From Neisseriaceae bacterium (GTDB lineage Bacteria > Pseudomonadota > Gammaproteobacteria > Burkholderiales > Chromobacteriaceae): a stretch of 64,000 nucleotides of DNA. Made by a program: the position numbers and the translations under genes. The notes below the pieces were generated by a model. It was not told where the DNA came from and did no database searches. It saw nothing but the letters and a program-made list of their open reading frames with translations. Where the stretch lies: NCBI GenBank assembly GCA_027489245.1, contig JAIYAC010000012.1, positions 1-64,000 on the forward strand. Reading direction: 5' to 3'. Each line of letters opens with the position of its first letter. Within the stretch, counting starts at the first letter, position 1. Shown piece after piece: positions 60,934-64,000 of this stretch.

Positions 60934-62298
60934 TTATTTCAGCTTTTGCGGGCGCTGCCAGCCAGGGACGGTCAACTGTTTGGCGCGGGCCACGGTGAGC
61001 TGGCCGGCCGGGGCGGTTTTGGTCACGACCGAGCCTGCGCCAATGGTGGCACCGGCTTCCAGCGTCACAGGAGCCACCATCAGGGTGCCGGAGCCGACAA
61101 ACACGCCATCACCGATAACGGTCTTGAACTTGTTCACGCCGTCGTAGTTGCAGGTTACCGAGCCAGCGCCTACGTTGACCTTGCTGCCGATTTGCGCATC
61201 GCCAATATAGGTAAGGTGATTCACCTTGGAGCCTTCGCCTACGGTGGCTTTCTTGATCTCGACAAAGTTGCCCACGTGCACGTGTGCGGCCAACTCTGCG
61301 CCCGGGCGCAGACGCGCGTAGGGGCCGATGCGGCAGGCTTCGCCCACGACGGCGTCTTCCAGGTGCGAGTACGGCGCAATGCGCGTACCTGCGGCAATAC
61401 GCACGTTTTTCAGCACGCAGTAGGCGCCGATTTCCACGTTATCGCCCAGCGTGACCTGGCCTTCGAACACGCAGCCTACGTCGATGCTGACATCCATGCC
61501 GTGCTGTAGTTGGCCGCGGATATCGATACGGGCCGGGTCGGCCAGCATCACGCCGGCGGTAAGCAGCGCACGCGCCTGGTTTTGTTGCAGCTGGCGTTCC
61601 AGCTCGGCCAGCTGCACCTTGTTGTTGACGCCTGCGGCTTCCCAGCCGGCAGCGACGGTGACGCCCGGCACGGCCATGCCGTCGCGCACGGCCAGCTCGA
61701 TGACGTCGGTAAGGTAGTACTCGCCCTGGGCATTACCATTGCGCAGCTCGCCCAGCCAGCCTTCCAGCTTGTCGTTGGGCAGCACCATCATGCCGGTATT
61801 GATTTCACGAATGGCTTTCTGCTCGGCATTGCAGTCTTTGTCTTCCACAATGGCCACGATCTCGCCTGCCGCGTTACGCACGATACGGCCATAGCCGCTG
61901 GCGTCGGCCAATACGTCGGTAAGCAGGCTCATGCCGTTTTGCGCGGCATCCAGCAGCTTTTGCAGGGTTTCGACGGTGGTCAGCGGTACATCGCCGTACA
62001 GCACCAGAGTGCGGCCAACCTTGGGCAGCTGCGACAGCGCCATTTTCAGTGCGTGGCCGGTGCCCAGCTGCTCAGCCTGCAGTGCCCAGGCCACATCTTC
62101 ATCACGGATCTGCTCGCGTACCTGGTCGCCGCCGTGGCCGTATACCACTACCATTTTTGCTGGCTGCAGCTGGCGGGCCGTACCGATGACACGGGCCAGC
62201 ATGGGTTGGCCGCCGATGGGGTGCAGCACCTTGGGCATGGCCGAATACATACGCTTGCCTTTACCGGCAGCCAGAATGACAACGCTGAGAGATTCCAT
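60934..62298 (-). CDS. glmU: Bifunctional UDP-GlcNAc pyrophosphorylase / GlcN-1-P N-acetyltransferase
   Basis: A 454-residue bifunctional enzyme (E. coli 456 aa) for the last two steps to UDP-GlcNAc. The N-terminal uridylyltransferase has VVILAAGKGKRMYSAMPKVL and DVPLTTVETLQKLL; the C-terminal left-handed beta-helix has FVEIKKATVGEGSKVNHLTY and NVGAGSVTCNYDGVNKFKT, containing the acetyltransferase active site. It is separated from atpC by a terminator, so it probably has its own promoter. Confidence 0.97.
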   Translation of the reverse strand: MESLSVVILAAGKGKRMYSAMPKVLHPIGGQPMLARVIGTARQLQPAKMVVVYGHGGDQVREQIRDEDVAWALQAEQLGTGHALKMALSQLPKVGRTLVLYGDVPLTTVETLQKLLDAAQNGMSLLTDVLADASGYGRIVRNAAGEIVAIVEDKDCNAEQKAIREINTGMMVLPNDKLEGWLGELRNGNAQGEYYLTDVIELAVRDGMAVPGVTVAAGWEAAGVNNKVQLAELERQLQQNQARALLTAGVMLADPARIDIRGQLQHGMDVSIDVGCVFEGQVTLGDNVEIGAYCVLKNVRIAAGTRIAPYSHLEDAVVGEACRIGPYARLRPGAELAAHVHVGNFVEIKKATVGEGSKVNHLTYIGDAQIGSKVNVGAGSVTCNYDGVNKFKTVIGDGVFVGSGTLMVAPVTLEAGATIGAGSVVTKTAPAGQLTVARAKQLTVPGWQRPQKLK

Positions 62299-62356
62299 AT
62301 CAAAATGCCCGGAAATTCGTATTGGATAGGTGACTATTATGCCCTAAAGCGGACAT

Positions 62357-62385
62357 GAAAAAGGCTGCCACTTTCGTGGCAGCCT
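62357..62385 (-). terminator. Terminator of the atp operon
   Basis: AGGCTGCCAC (62362-62371), 4-base loop, GTGGCAGCCT (62376-62385), followed on the minus strand by a T5 run, 26 bases past the atpC stop. Confidence 0.9.
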
Positions 62386-62411
62386 GTAGCTTGCATCGCA
62401 CTGTCGTGCGC

Positions 62412-62834
62412 TTAGTGCACGCGCTTGCGGAGGTATTCCAGCGCCTTGAGCTGGGCAATTGCGGCAGCCAGAGCTGCGTGGGCTTTTGCCGTATCCAGGT
62501 CGTCGGAAGCGTGCTTGAGGGCATCCTCAGCGGCACGTTTGGCCTCGTTGGCGCGAGCTTCATCCAGATCCTCACCGCGGATCGCCGTATCAGCCAGAAC
62601 GGTGATGTGGGTCGGTTGCACTTCCATCATGCCACCCGACACCGCCACCAGTACCTCGTCCTTGGAACCTGGCACTGTCAAACGCAGTACACCAGGCTTG
62701 ATACGGGTCAGAAGCGGCACGTGACGTGGGTAAACACCGAGCTCGCCTTCCTGCGCCGGAGCCACGAGGAACTCCGCTTCGCCGGAATAGATGAGCTGTT
62801 CAGTGCTGACCACTTCCACATGCATCTTGGCCAT
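62412..62834 (-). CDS. atpC: F0F1 ATP synthase subunit epsilon
   Basis: A 140-residue central-stalk subunit that couples and inhibits the ATP synthase. The N-terminal beta-sandwich (MHVEVVSTEQLIYSGEAEFL, GELGVYPRHVPLLTRIKPG, GGMMEVQPTHITVLADTAIR) and C-terminal helical hairpin (ARANEAKRAAEDAL) are complete. It starts 15 bases after atpD, as the last gene of the atp operon. Confidence 0.96.
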   Translation of the reverse strand: MAKMHVEVVSTEQLIYSGEAEFLVAPAQEGELGVYPRHVPLLTRIKPGVLRLTVPGSKDEVLVAVSGGMMEVQPTHITVLADTAIRGEDLDEARANEAKRAAEDALKHASDDLDTAKAHAALAAAIAQLKALEYLRKRVH

Positions 62835-62849
62835 GAGCCGTCTCCTTGA

Positions 62850-64000
<1,151 letters not shown>

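Overview
The window is GC-rich, gene-dense DNA from a betaproteobacterium, most probably of the Neisseriales (a Chromobacterium/Vogesella-like organism). The supports are the order atpD-atpC-glmU-glmR-glmS, the pterin-reductase-like SDR beside ttcA, many chemoreceptors, and a wbp-type surface-glycan cluster. Genus is an inference; no 16S gene lies in the window. The left edge holds the leader and promoter of an rRNA operon transcribed leftwards off the window.

Layout. (1) 0-11 kb: housekeeping and metabolism (HAD nucleotidase, VanZ-like protein, OmpW, UbiD, an Ig-like lipoprotein, YggL, a dicarboxylate/amino-acid symporter, aspartase, a LysR regulator). (2) 11.4-28.9 kb, all on the minus strand: an O-antigen/exopolysaccharide cluster. 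It has wbpB/wbpD/wbpE homologues (UDP-2,3-diacetamido-glucuronate pathway), a Wzx-type flippase, three family-4 glycosyltransferases, three aminotransferases in all, acyltransferases, a PglC/WcaJ-like initiating sugar transferase and a WbpM/PglF-like 4,6-dehydratase. No Wzy polymerase was recognised. (3) 29-40 kb: spermidine-synthase-like protein, ttcA, pteridine reductase, MidA-like methyltransferase, two identical tRNA-Met genes, cysE, RNase G, Maf, 3-hydroxybutyrate dehydrogenase. (4) 40.4-47 kb: a sensory block with two full chemoreceptors, a periplasmic solute-binding protein and an overlapping pair made of a soluble mini-chemoreceptor and a diiron metallo-beta-lactamase-fold protein. (5) 47-58 kb: threonine aldolase, TSUP permease, an Ivy-like lysozyme inhibitor, an S9 peptidase, small stress-type proteins, an Aer-like receptor and an orphan gene between long direct repeats. 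(6) 58-64 kb: glmS-glmR-glmU and the end of the atp operon.

The most striking signal belongs to no single gene. The 9-mer GCGGCCAAC/GTTGGCCGC occurs about 68 times by eye count, in both orientations (37 and 31), where base composition predicts about one. A 13-base extended form, TGCGGCCAACCTT, occurs 16 times, 13 of them in or touching intergenic DNA. Two inverted pairs form hairpins exactly between the 3' ends of convergent genes. This is the behaviour of a DNA-uptake sequence, but the word is not the Neisseria one. Also notable are a decayed GxxExxxY-family gene inside an inverted-repeat cassette, with empty-looking relatives of the cassette through the glycan cluster, two opposed ~144-bp repeats around 5.3 kb, and the candidate oxygen-sensing chemotaxis pair.
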